A stretch of 64,000 nt of DNA from Rubrivivax sp. (lineage in GTDB: Bacteria > Pseudomonadota > Gammaproteobacteria > Burkholderiales > Burkholderiaceae), in NCBI GenBank assembly GCA_016790225.1, contig JAEUOZ010000033.1, positions 1 through 64,000 on the forward strand. The letters run 5' to 3'. A program made the position numbers and the translations under genes. Positions 45,201 through 53,000 of this stretch are shown piece by piece (within the stretch, counting starts at the first letter, position 1; each line of letters begins with the position of its first letter). Under the pieces are notes generated by a model that saw nothing but the letters and a program-made list of their open reading frames with translations, had not been told where the DNA came from and made no database searches.

Positions 45201-46973
45201 GGCAACGATGTCACGTCGCGCTTCCAGGTGCGCGAGCTGCTCAGCGGCAATGTGCCGCGTGCCCTGTGGGATACCGACAACGCCGCGCCCGAGCGCAGCG
45301 TGATCCCGGCCTACACCGGCGCGCGCCTGGTGGCCGAGATCGACCGCCGCCCCGCCACGCTGGATTCCACCGGCGCCATTCCCTGGGCGCGGCTGTTCGA
45401 TTTCGGCGACGAGCACCCGCTGCCCTTTGCGCGCGAGCTGGACCTGCGGGTCACCGTGGGCGTGCTGGCGCAGCAATCCAAGCTGCTGGACGTCTACGCC
45501 CAGCTCGGCAGCGGGCCGGCCTGGCAGGCGCAGTTCCAGGTGCTGGGCGGCGCGGCCTGGCAGCAGCGGCGCGAAGCCACGCTGGGCGCGCTGAAGGCCG
45601 AAGGGGTGCGCATCGAGCCCTCGGGCCGCCGCGGCGATGTCACGCCGCGCGGCGCCTTCCGGCGTGGCCGGCGCAGCGCGCCGGCCCTGATCCGCAGTCT
45701 GCATGAAGGCCTGGCCGCGGAAGCGGTGCTGACGGTCGAGACCGAGACCGTGGCGCCACCCGATCCGCCGCAGCGCCCCCGCGTGCGCATCCGTCCGCGG
45801 CTGCAAGCCGTGCTGCGCCTGCGGCCCGAGCCCACCAGCGGCAGCGCGGGCGCGATCCGCACCACCGTCTCGCAGCGCGCCGAAGCGCGGGTGCTGGATG
45901 CCACGCAGATGCAATCGCTGATCGTGGCGCCGGTGGCGGGCGCCGCGCTGCTGCGGAGCAAGGCGGCGCCGCAGCCCCGTGCCACCTCGCTGGCCAGCAG
46001 CGGCCAGCACATCGTGCGCGAGGCCGCTCAGACCAGCCTTCGCGAACGTGCGGCGCTGGATCAGATCGGCCTGGCGGCGCTGGGCGGCGGCCAGCGTTTC
46101 GGGCGCAGCGCGAGCGTCCTGGAAGATGCCACGCTGATCGGGCAGCCGCTGGGCACGCCCGTCGATCCCGGCGCCACGCTGCGCTTCGAGCTGCCTTCGC
46201 GCGATGTGGAGGGCAGCCCGCCCTCGGCGCTGATCAGCGGGCCGGGCGCGGCGCGTGTGACGGTGCTGGATCGCGCCGGCGCGCCGCTGGCCGATGTGGA
46301 ACTCTCCGGCGCTGCGACGGTGGCCCTGCCGACCGGCGCGGCCACGGTGGCGGTCACCGGCCTCGGGCTTTCGCGGCAGGACATGACGGGGCCGCCGGCG
46401 CTGGGTGCCGTGACGCTCACGCAGGCCACGCAGGCCGTGCCGGCCGTGGGCTGGCAGGCGCATTCGCAGCTGATCGCGCTGAGCGACACCACCCTGATGG
46501 CGCGCGGCGCGCTGCTGCGCCTGGGTGCCGCCAGTGCCGCCCTGGCGCGGCGCGGCACGGTGCGCGCGCACGAGGCCGTGGAGGGCCAGACCGGCCTGGA
46601 GACCTGGCTGCCCGTGCAGACCGGCACCGTCGTGATCGTGCTCGACGACGGGCCCGATGAGACACCCGGCGATCTCACCCGTTCGGTGCAGTTGGGCTCG
46701 CAGCACGCCGTGCTGTCCGAGGCGCCAGTGGTCATCACCGCCGGTTCGCGCGTGATGCTGGTGCACGAGGTGCTGAAGGCCGATCCGCAGGCGCCCTGGA
46801 TGCTGATCTCGCTGGCGCTCACCTCGGCCTGGATCCCGGTGGGTGTGATCGGCCTGCAGGGCCCGGCGGCGGATTGGGTCTCCATCCTCTCCAGCAGCGA
46901 TCTGGACACCCTGGTCGAAGACGGCCCGCTCACCGCCACCGGCAGCGCGCGGCTGCTGTTTGCCGAAGATTGA
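36204..46973 (+). CDS. giant protein (3589 residues) with embedded lipase-like segment and DUF6603-like region
   Basis: One uninterrupted frame of 10.8 kb. The first ~1100 residues are repeated modules sharing motifs such as PLAVEGAGTRADPWR / PAVRGAGTAAAPWR. At about 1120-1300 there is an alpha/beta-hydrolase-like segment with VVAHSASGLAARAA (S1181) and TVGTPHLGTPAPWL. The middle (1400-2100) has recurring 'DPxxWLxxR...LLxxL' modules. Residues ~2400-2900 are beta-rich and hydrophobic (PPYFFITGLAGGFGYNRGL, WGPEIGGEVTVDVW), resembling DUF6603 proteins as I recall them. The C-terminal ~700 residues are Ala/Arg-rich with beta repeats. No signal peptide or clear membrane helix. Gene 27 bp upstream of the next one. 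Function unknown; possibly a surface, secreted or structural giant. Confidence 0.75.
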   Translation: MSISLPSDSLDPVARKFGEVAGLLSSAAGDQIIVNDGFVRDPAAEFAKALSQRQDELIELLGLLLGQTDGEVLGLPAAGEDDRWIPIRGPDGDTGLYLVMRSASGRLYVGVGWRWAIEIDDLNIALWAHVPLISTTGTGPGTRVEIASPTAPMRLAAEVTLDGGFGASGLQFRGVRGSIAIQGFSEPPAVALVLLGLRLPGDASARDRSLADLLNLPAAAWIETAAALFTAQLQALGSPQATAIVGHLLPLLGITAPAGGPRLRWETLPERGTAVFDDWFLALVADGAALRGWLGHWQGLLLAGAGGPLPLAVEGAGTRADPWRVGVRTGGIAVLATAATETAADGVRRLLLGLRAGSADIPLAGPLRLVCGGSAEIVSIPIGGPGAVRALPSLSVGLTLKAAAGDLVDHSFAAGDPLAALARLRVRSLEAGFGLNAAGQPVPQLRLLGVDCARGSWPVLDLSSADAVMDGLGAVASNLIQQQLEQGLGLLDGGTHAGRRVAALLGLVAPQAGGAPAIWPLTLPTHASRIADFLGDPLGAIGRYHAQCLTTPVGGAPAWRFLLAELGALLQSTGSPLPAVRGAGTAAAPWRLALASTPAGQLLLQAQAGSVGARPQLGLSLALEPRPLVVDAVQLSLAARLQLLALDLGDPATRDAARGSWLASADLDLRLHGDLRTPRLGELELSAEALSAGLRWQASGGAGWRIALTQPRAAWAGRASRALPDLLLDASGISSWNLAAPDLGGALGAGMANARDAVSELVQYLTGHLMLEHGGPAGFAAAALLGLLPADPGIELPRVPGGGEALRLPADFPRLQPASWGSFFADPRPALQAQLRAVLSNPRHALPLLRWLGLALQGLFPRRSRAGERLRFDEALGDRGRFPVDGAGLAPQADDAAPEPLSLPSLESFPFTLEGAGRYEQPYALSLRAPAARAVRGLVWLDPEGPPSGDALAVALSVLGPALRDTGALAGRSAAELAQVLQVLSGLDEGLAGALQGGLPASLGSALQALEDFLRTSDGLLLTASQLPGSGSGWSAPAAALEAAHTGALAQPAVIAEIRSRLLLWDAAGTAPALLLAAPFGGQGDATALATALGGSVAPFSFRSAGVAPEAVSTATLAGTPRIVNAELAVFNPAPGLAPTARLVPLDGAAGSATQAEQVARLIQRLAALHPGRRVLVVAHSASGLAARAAVQRAGIAPLVRGLLTVGTPHLGTPAPWLANPPLAEGLGLLQRLAANLPLPPLLAGALESLWGFVRERTPGGAASPWPQHAFAPAGAATLPAGTEGHAVALRLPGQTLAQALGTALATRATQLRTALAARAPVSHIGFGLELPPQARSGEGALKLRTSLRLDLARLRVAPGTAARALPRLQLEARLQRDEGWLVGSASARVRVRSARMAAQITSAGIVPVVQLLDVSVEGVQAPLATLRRAIDTDSWLPDDLLVPALDALLAQLSAGSSASADVLALCRLLAGLDILQRRDPAAATDVDGYALHPDGWASLLADAPAYLQRILANVAADATRRADLIGRLRTLFGLAADDLSRLLLQTDSDDAAWRALRQLLRALELLQAPERGSLPQIARWLELLQDPAAWLLARVRPLLADATRRGALLAALRDELGVRDIGSPVVELPLGAGLSLRVESTGRVALNADGSACRLGPALSLAGAARLDLAAGSASLDLRLQPQGIATGLRLSLALPAGGGAPSWQLALDFSDGARHAPYDALPLLPVPADLPTRLGALLPRLTVTTLATALLDSVLLPRVPAIAPALQALGLATAATATERARIRNLARVVADPLGWLQSSDTLFRPRAAGAGLELDPTRVVSLLRALFGSLGLVDGDGQVALPMGLRLRLLAAPAASLQVATSSPLALAGGVSLGGSFQLGWTPAGSLGAGGALELGAALPAGSPWSRLVVQTGVSDGQFRLALGPEGSPFTLLPFAGFDAQALGAQALRLLPTLLDALLRALSDSGDAAVASFITQLRAAAATLQLDTVARLDALVQDPLAWLRQRFSAAQAPASVTAIRGLIPDAATHGFAAGGAALRFAPAGSPIALELGRPGAGIGLGIDLTGIDLGPVTLTGELSIGVNDSGAPAVVLACEVDVSVDEGVIAPAGVSIRPSAALRIGSSGPAFWLYPIGDEPGSPDFRLDILPSFQFAVEGGSLEDGLLALARRVLVPVAVEAVLDTPEVTGWLNTPLVDGQVRPGPILQAAGLVVADGAPGPQGQRWNLGSLDSFTDPLRLSQALIGATLNALTAAFEDDPVVDFGVPGSGLFMAADKAAGSFPRSFGVRVAMPELRLGDDPEILVRLGGETDWIAQASNAGAAVAKPGFSLLLLRDSGSGSNRFSIAPLFELAGVGLKVSGRGDEPLFDIGGFQLGGVESLLYLKLDLNLSSTPQLTFGVYGDLEHIAIPLGSSDSNPVAQSLMSGGGGDAAPVNPRFSVRAAYVDKFWLELGDTPGRNEVWFPIQRTFGPVSVQQVGIRWIGGPQLQGAILLDGGVSLAGLSVGVDDLSLTIPFAQIGDLSQWQLGLRGLAVAYDGGGVRIGGGLLQASDEIRYDGFLLVEVGGKSFVALGSYGVVGNDPSMFVFVIIGIPIGGPPYFFITGLAGGFGYNRGLVVPPIEGLPQFPLIQAMGDASAVTEQPMQFLQRMGPMAPMERGSYWFAAGLTFTSFSLLNSQALLYVLLNRGLEIGLLGMSRFELPPAVPLVSVELALKARFSTIEGVVSVEARLTDNSWVLSRDCRLTGGFAFYLWFGGEHAGDFVITIGGYHPRYTPPAHYPVVPRLGFNWRVSSQISIKGEAYFALTPREVMAGGLLEAVYDSGDVRAWFRAWANMYIQWRPFWFEVEIGISIGVAVDTFLGTAKVECGASLIVWGPEIGGEVTVDVWIISITIPFGADRVIPQQKQSWDQFRTQLLPPEDSKLFAGGIERGLISGSPATGPWVVLPEFVIRTETLIGASDVRLGLGTVATAGRQAQPFDIDVRPMQEAGVQSLHVLAVFDRLGNDVTSRFQVRELLSGNVPRALWDTDNAAPERSVIPAYTGARLVAEIDRRPATLDSTGAIPWARLFDFGDEHPLPFARELDLRVTVGVLAQQSKLLDVYAQLGSGPAWQAQFQVLGGAAWQQRREATLGALKAEGVRIEPSGRRGDVTPRGAFRRGRRSAPALIRSLHEGLAAEAVLTVETETVAPPDPPQRPRVRIRPRLQAVLRLRPEPTSGSAGAIRTTVSQRAEARVLDATQMQSLIVAPVAGAALLRSKAAPQPRATSLASSGQHIVREAAQTSLRERAALDQIGLAALGGGQRFGRSASVLEDATLIGQPLGTPVDPGATLRFELPSRDVEGSPPSALISGPGAARVTVLDRAGAPLADVELSGAATVALPTGAATVAVTGLGLSRQDMTGPPALGAVTLTQATQAVPAVGWQAHSQLIALSDTTLMARGALLRLGAASAALARRGTVRAHEAVEGQTGLETWLPVQTGTVVIVLDDGPDETPGDLTRSVQLGSQHAVLSEAPVVITAGSRVMLVHEVLKADPQAPWMLISLALTSAWIPVGVIGLQGPAADWVSILSSSDLDTLVEDGPLTATGSARLLFAED

Positions 46974-47000
46974 CGCCCGGAACCCCGAAGGCAAGCGCCC

Positions 47001-48977
47001 ATGGCCGATGAACTCCCCACCCCAGCCCGCGGCGAGGTGATCTTTCACGCCCGCTGCCTGCCGGCACTGCAGGCCGGCGACTATGCGCTGCACGTGGGCC
47101 ACAGCCTGCAACGCGGCGGCCAGCGCCTGGATGTGGGCAGCAAGCCGCTGCCTGCCAATCGCGTCTACCCGATCACGGTGGATGGCCCGCGCTTCACGCT
47201 GGATCCCTCGCTGATCCACGCGGTCTTTCCGCCCACCAATGGCGTTGGAAGCTATGTGACGCGGCTGCCGATGATCGTGCTGCGTCGCCGCACCCTGCCC
47301 TGGGAGCGCTCGCTCGCGCCGGGCAGCGATTCACCCTGGCTGGCGGTGCTGCTGTTCGAGGAGGGCGAAGCCACCACGCTCTCGCCCTGCAAGGTGCGCG
47401 ATGTGCTGGACGGCGCGCCGGGGCTGCAATCGCCGCGCCTGAACCTGCCGGATGTGCCGGCCGCCGCGCTGGATCAGCCCTGCCTGGGCCTGGAGCTTCC
47501 GCTGGAGCTGTTCCAGGAGATCGCGCCCATGGCCAGCGAGGTGCCGCTGCTGACCCATGTGCGCCAGGTGAATACCGAAGACAAGGAACTGCTGGGCATG
47601 GACGAGGACGGCTGGTTTGCCGTCGTCATGGGCAACCGCATCCCCGAGCCCGGCACGCCGGGCCAGCCGCGCAAATACCACGCCTGCCTCGTCTCGCTGG
47701 AAGGTGCGCAGGCCTTCCTGCCCACGGAAGCGCAGTGCCCGGCGCTCACCGGCGCTGATCTGAACCGTTTGCCCGTGCTGGACTTTGCGGAGAAGATCGG
47801 TGCCTGGAAGAACCTGATGGTCAGCGCCGATCCGCAGGTTTCGGTGGACAGCATCGCCGGCCAGGTGCTGAAGGACATGGAAGACAGCGGCTCGGCCTGG
47901 CGCTGGATGGGCAAGGCCAGCGCGACGGGCACGTCCGCCGAGGCGGCCCGATCGGCCGCCAAGGCCAGCGCCCACGGCAACAGCCAGCCCGCCGGCCGCA
48001 GCGAGTGGACGAAGATCGCGCTGGCCAGCGAAGGCCAGGCCACGCCAGTCAAGCCGGTGGCCGTGCGCCTGCTGGTGCCCAAGGTGCGGCTGTTCATGCT
48101 GGCGCAATGGAGCTTCGAGTGCCGCGAAGGCGGCGACTTCGAAGCCATCATGCAGGCCCTGCCGCGCAACGGCGGCGTGGCCATGCTGGGCATGCCGCCC
48201 TCGCTGGCGCAGAGCGCCGGCAGCCCCGTGCCCACGGCCACCTGGCGCGCGGCGCTGGATACCGGCCACGTGCCGCTGCAGCACCTCACGCGCGAAGGCG
48301 AGCAGACCATCGCCTGGTACCGCGGGCCGCTCACGTCCGTGGGCGTGGCGCGCGAGGCCAACGGCCCCTACCACCATGCCGATCAGGCGCGCCGCGTCGA
48401 TCCGGCCACCGGCCTGGAAAACCTGGGCTATGCCGCTGCCTTCGAGATCGGCCGCCTGCTGGCGCTGGCCGATCCGCGCTTTGCGCTGGAGCTGCTGCAC
48501 TGGCGGCGCGATGGCCGGCTGACGCTGGATGGCGCGCTGATCGACCGGATCCTGAAGACCCGCCTGCCACCGGCCTACCGCCCCCGCCTGCCCAACCTGC
48601 TGGATCCGCGCAGCCTGAACCAGCTGCCCCGCGTGCTGGGCGCGCTGACCGCGGGCTCGGTGGATTCGCTGATGCAGGCGCAGCGCCTGGGCGTGCTGCG
48701 CGATCCCACCGGGCTGCAGGCCCTGCGCAGCCGGCTGCCGGGCCTGGATGGCGCCGTGGTGGCCGAGGCCAAGGGCCTGCGGCTGGAGGTGACGCAATCC
48801 ATCCTGGGCAGCGTGGCGCTGGGCGGCTCGGTGCTGGATACGCTGGGCTTTGCCGAGGTGGCGCCGATGGAATCGCGCCTGGAGGTGCTGGCCGCCGAAC
48901 CGCAGTGGCACTTCGGCACGCTGCGCGAGGCCTTCGATCTGCAACTGAACAGCGCCGTCAGGGGGATGAAGCGATGA
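47001..48977 (+). CDS. large hypothetical protein of the giant-protein cluster
   Basis: 658 residues, unrecognised. Beta-rich N-terminus (PTPARGEVIFHARCLPALQA; VGSYVTRLPMIVLRRRTLPW), a middle with IGAWKNLMVSADPQVSVDSI, a Ser/Ala-rich linker (~315-335), then WSFECREGGDFEAIMQALP and a conserved-looking NLGYAAAFEIGRLLALADP followed by FALELLHWRRDG. The last feature, a helical stretch, repeats the style of domains in the neighbouring genes. No signal or membrane segment. The ATG lies 27 bp after the giant gene; its stop overlaps the next ATG (ATGA), so these are translationally coupled. No function assigned. Confidence 0.8.
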   Translation: MADELPTPARGEVIFHARCLPALQAGDYALHVGHSLQRGGQRLDVGSKPLPANRVYPITVDGPRFTLDPSLIHAVFPPTNGVGSYVTRLPMIVLRRRTLPWERSLAPGSDSPWLAVLLFEEGEATTLSPCKVRDVLDGAPGLQSPRLNLPDVPAAALDQPCLGLELPLELFQEIAPMASEVPLLTHVRQVNTEDKELLGMDEDGWFAVVMGNRIPEPGTPGQPRKYHACLVSLEGAQAFLPTEAQCPALTGADLNRLPVLDFAEKIGAWKNLMVSADPQVSVDSIAGQVLKDMEDSGSAWRWMGKASATGTSAEAARSAAKASAHGNSQPAGRSEWTKIALASEGQATPVKPVAVRLLVPKVRLFMLAQWSFECREGGDFEAIMQALPRNGGVAMLGMPPSLAQSAGSPVPTATWRAALDTGHVPLQHLTREGEQTIAWYRGPLTSVGVAREANGPYHHADQARRVDPATGLENLGYAAAFEIGRLLALADPRFALELLHWRRDGRLTLDGALIDRILKTRLPPAYRPRLPNLLDPRSLNQLPRVLGALTAGSVDSLMQAQRLGVLRDPTGLQALRSRLPGLDGAVVAEAKGLRLEVTQSILGSVALGGSVLDTLGFAEVAPMESRLEVLAAEPQWHFGTLREAFDLQLNSAVRGMKR

Positions 48978-50032
48978 GCAGCAGCTGGCTGGGCTCCACG
49001 GCCTACCTGCAGGGCCTGCGGCAGGAGGAAGCCGGCGCCTTCGCCGCGGCCGCCGGGCGCATGCCGCAGGAGCTGTCCAACTGGCTGGCGCGGCTGCGCC
49101 TCCTGTATGGCGTGCCCTTCCACTACCTGGTGCCCGATGCGCGGCTGCTGCCGGTGGAATCCATCCGCTTCTTCTACATCGACCGCAACTTCACCGATCG
49201 GCTGGTGGACGGGGCGCTGAGCGTGGGCAAGACCACGACGCGCGAATTTGCGCAGGCGCAGAGCGCCCACACGACGGTGAAGACGCGCGTGGACGATGAA
49301 GAGCGCGTGCTGCGCAACCAGCTGCGCCGCGCGCCGGTGCTGAAGATCGTGGCGCCACGCGCTGCGGATCTGACTGGTTTGCTGCTGCGCTCGCGCGCGG
49401 TCTCCGGCTGGCCGGGGCTGGAGGTCAAGGCCTACCGCGATCTGCGCAGCCAGAACGGGGAAGGCCGACGCCTGCCGCTGCTGCGCATGGACCGTCTCGC
49501 GCCCGATGTGCTGCTGTGCCTGTTCGAAGGTGTGCCGCAGCGTGTGGACATCGAGGAGCCGCGCGAAGGCATCCAGTTCGGCATCGACCCCAAGGATGCC
49601 AATGGCGACGGCATCGTCGAGCCCAGCACCGCCGTGCCAAGCGGCTTCACCGTCAAGCTGCGCTACCTGCGGGCTGGCGCGGGCCAGCAGGCCGGCGAGG
49701 CCATCCTGGACAACGACAGGGCCGTCTCGGTGCCTGTGCCGGTGCGCCGCGGCAACCGCCGCGTGGTGCATGTGCGCGCGCTGCGCGACGCCTTGAAGCA
49801 GGCGCTGGAAAACCGCCCCGAGGCGCACGCCGATCCGCAGGGCACGCTGGGCAGCGCCGAACTCGCGCTGCAGATGTTCCAGCCGCCCTTCCGCCAGCGC
49901 TTCGAGGGCGAGGGCCGGCAGCGCACCACGACCTCGCAGTATGCGGATGCGGTGCTGAAGGTCTCGGTGATGGCCGAGGCGCTGAAGCGCGACGAGCTGA
50001 AGACACTCTTCCCGCTGGCGGACTTTGATTGA
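48974..50032 (+). CDS. hypothetical protein of the giant-protein cluster, with Ca-loop-like motif
   Basis: 352 residues. Its ATG overlaps the preceding stop codon (ATGA). The N-terminal ~60 residues are helical (LRQEEAGAFAAAAGRMPQEL), then LLYGVPFHYLVPDARLLPVE and SIRFFYIDRNFTDRLVDGAL. A DANGDGIVEPS stretch (about 202-212) resembles a calcium-binding EF/dockerin-type loop. The C-terminus is helical and basic (ADAVLKVSVMAEALKRDELK). No family recognised, no export signal. Only nine bases separate it from the next gene. It probably forms one complex with its neighbours, which is inference from coupling only. Confidence 0.8.
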   Translation: MSSSWLGSTAYLQGLRQEEAGAFAAAAGRMPQELSNWLARLRLLYGVPFHYLVPDARLLPVESIRFFYIDRNFTDRLVDGALSVGKTTTREFAQAQSAHTTVKTRVDDEERVLRNQLRRAPVLKIVAPRAADLTGLLLRSRAVSGWPGLEVKAYRDLRSQNGEGRRLPLLRMDRLAPDVLLCLFEGVPQRVDIEEPREGIQFGIDPKDANGDGIVEPSTAVPSGFTVKLRYLRAGAGQQAGEAILDNDRAVSVPVPVRRGNRRVVHVRALRDALKQALENRPEAHADPQGTLGSAELALQMFQPPFRQRFEGEGRQRTTTSQYADAVLKVSVMAEALKRDELKTLFPLADFD

Positions 50033-50041
50033 GGGCGGGCC

Positions 50042-53000
50042 ATGGTCACGCGCAGCTTCCAGACTGAACTCAAGGCCCGCAACCTGGCGATGGCGCATGG
50101 CATCGTGCCGTCCAGCGTCATCGATTGGGATGCCGGCGCCTGGCGCGGCCCGCGCGTGCTGGTGCCCATCGTGGTGGAAGCGCTGCCGGTCTCGGCCGCG
50201 GCCGCAGCCGGCGCCAGCTGGGCCGCCGTGGGCATCGATCCGCTCAACCCTGCTGCACCGCGGCCCGGGCCCTTCGACACCACGACGGGCACGCGCCCGG
50301 CCGGGGTGCACCTGCACTGGGCCCTGCCCGATGGGCTGACGCGCGGCGAGCGCCCCGCAGCCGCCAGCGATGCAGCGCTGCCGGCCTCGGCCAACCCGCG
50401 CGACGAGCAGCCTGAGTCGCGCGAGGCGCCGCGCACCCGCTTCACACCCGTACCGGACCGCTGGCTGGTGGTGCGCGTCCAGGCCGGCGCCACGGCATCG
50501 GCGCCCCGGCGCGCCAGTGCCTGGGTCATCAGCGGTGCGCTGGATCCGGCGCGCCGCAGCGCCGTGCCGCTGTCGCAGTGGAAGGAGACGCGCCCGTCGG
50601 CCAGCGAAGTGCCGCCCGTCACGGCCATGGGCCCGGGCGAACCCACCTTCGCCGTCTACTACGACAACACGCGCCAGCTGCTGGCCTTTCACGATCCGCT
50701 GACGGATGCGGCGCAGGGGCCGCTGACCTACCTGGTCTGCGGCTGGTACGGCCGCCTGGAAGACGACCCGCTGTATGCACCGGGGCGCGAGCGCGAATTC
50801 CTCGCGCTGCTCAAGCGCCTGGGCTGGTCGCTGGACGCGGCGGCGCTGCAGTCTTTGCACCGCAGCACGCGAGACGAGTTGCTGAAACAGACGCTGCTGG
50901 GCGACGGCGGCGCACAGGCGCAGAAGATGATGAGCGTGCAGCCGAAGGCCCGCACCGCGCCGGCTTTCGGCCTCAGCCCCGGGGCTGCGGCGGCAGAAGC
51001 ACCGGCGCCGGTGAACGTGAACGTTGGCCGTGGCGCCGCCCGGTGGCTGCAGTTCGGCGAGGAGAGCCGGGTCGACCCCACGGTGTCGAAGGTGGTCTAC
51101 GCCACGCCCTCTTATTTCGACCGTTACTGGCCGCGCCAGATGCTGTGCCACGGCGCGGTCTTCGATGTCGCCTGGAATGGCCGCGGCGGCGGCTTCGATC
51201 TCCCTGAGGCCGGCGTGCCGCCGCCGGGCGCGGTGAGCGTGGCGGTCGGCCAGACCAGCGCACAGGCCCTGGCGGCGCTGGCCGCGCGCGAATCGGGCGA
51301 CGCCTCGCAGGAGCGCTTGCTGGATGCCTTTGCCTGCGGCGCCATGTCCGATCTGTCGCAGCCCAGCGGGCTGGCCAGGCTGGAGTCTCAGCTGCATGCC
51401 GAGGACTTTTCTTCGCGCCCGGGCGGCTTCGTGGTGGATACGCTGGAACAGGGCGACGCCTTTGTCACCAGCTCGGGGGCCGAATCGCCACCCGCCCCGC
51501 GCGCCAGCGGCGGTGGCGGCCAGGCGAGCCTGAATCCGGCGGCGAAGGGCTTGAGCGATGTCGCAGGGGTGAAGGTCCGCACGCGCTTCTACCGCGCCGA
51601 CAGCACGCTGCAGATGCTGCACGACGCGATGGGCGGCCCTTCCGGCCCGTCCGGCCCTTCCAGCGCTGATCGGCCGGCACCGGCCGGCAGCGCGCCCGCC
51701 AGCGCACCGCGCACCCGGGAGACCGTGCGCCGGGCCATGCCGCGCTGGTACCAGCCACGCGATCCGGTGCTGCTGCTGCGCGCCGCGCGGCGCGCCTACA
51801 AGCACGGCGAGGATGCGCTGCTGGATGGCACTCTGGGCTGCCGGCTGAGCGGGCAGACCATCCGCCAGCTCAGCGTCAACCCCTGGGCCCAGGCCGGCCA
51901 GGGCAACCAGCCGCTGCCGCTGGTGGATGTGGTTGGCGCCGACCTGAGCACCGACGATCTGAAGAGCGGCCAGATCCCGGCCGAATGCGGTGCGCTGTTC
52001 CATGAGACCTTGCTGCTGGACCCCACCGTGGTGACGCGAGCCCGAGAGCTGGTGGTGCAGCGCAGCGCCCGGCTGAAGGCGCCACCCGGCACCGAAACCC
52101 GCGCCGTGAGCGCCGCCGTCGCCGGCCAGCGCGTGCTCGCCGAGCAGACCCTGCTCTTCGCCGCCACGCTGGATCCGACGCTGGACACCCAGGCCCTGGC
52201 TGCGCTGTCCACGCTGGAAGGCACGATGCCGCGCGCGCTGGCGCTGCAGTTCTGGCGCCGCCCCTGGACGCCCATCGAACTGGCCTGGGAAGTGGAGTGG
52301 TATCCCTCGCCCGGCGCGGAGCGCGACTGGCTGCTCACCGGCACCGATCTGGCGCTGCGCGGCAGCATCCCCACCGGCACCGAGGGCGCGCCCGCGCTGA
52401 CGCTGCGCGGCCGCAGCATCCTGACACCGGCCATCGCCCGCACCCTGGAAAAGCAGCTCAAGCGCTTTCTCGATGACGAAGCCTCGGGCGCGCGCGACGA
52501 TGCCAGCCCCGACGAAGAAGCCGATCTGGCGCGCGTGATGAGGAGCTTTGCCTCGCTGGATGTGCTGGGCGCCTCGCTGGCCGGGCTGCACGACACCCTG
52601 ATGGCCCGCGCGCCCGTGCCCGGCGTGGCCGGCGCCCCCGCGCCCGACGCCTGGCAGCCGATCAGCGGCCAGAGCGCGCTGTGGCTGCTGCGTGCCGGCC
52701 ATTTGCGCCTGCGCCGCGCGCGCATCGTCGATGCCTTCGGGCAATTCCACGATGTCGCCCCCTCGGTGCTGGACACCCCGGTGCGCGCCGTGGATCTGGT
52801 CAGCCGCGCGGGGCCGGCCTTCCTGGGGCTGCCGCCGCGGCTGCAGGAGCCTTCGCGGCTGATGTTCCGCCTGCTGGATGCCGCCGACGATGCGCGCGAA
52901 GCCACGCGCCAGAAGAGCCCCGTGTGCGGCTGGCTGGTGCCCGATCACCTGGACGAGGCCATCGAGGTCTTCGATCAGCAGGGCCAGCCGCAGGGGCAGC

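Noticed and set aside
39120..47219. An open frame of 2699 codons on the minus strand opposite the giant gene
   Set aside because: It is the antisense of high-GC coding DNA: its translation is rich in Arg, Gln, His and Gly without domain motifs, while the plus-strand frame has hydrolase and DUF6603-like motifs and proper spacing to neighbours.
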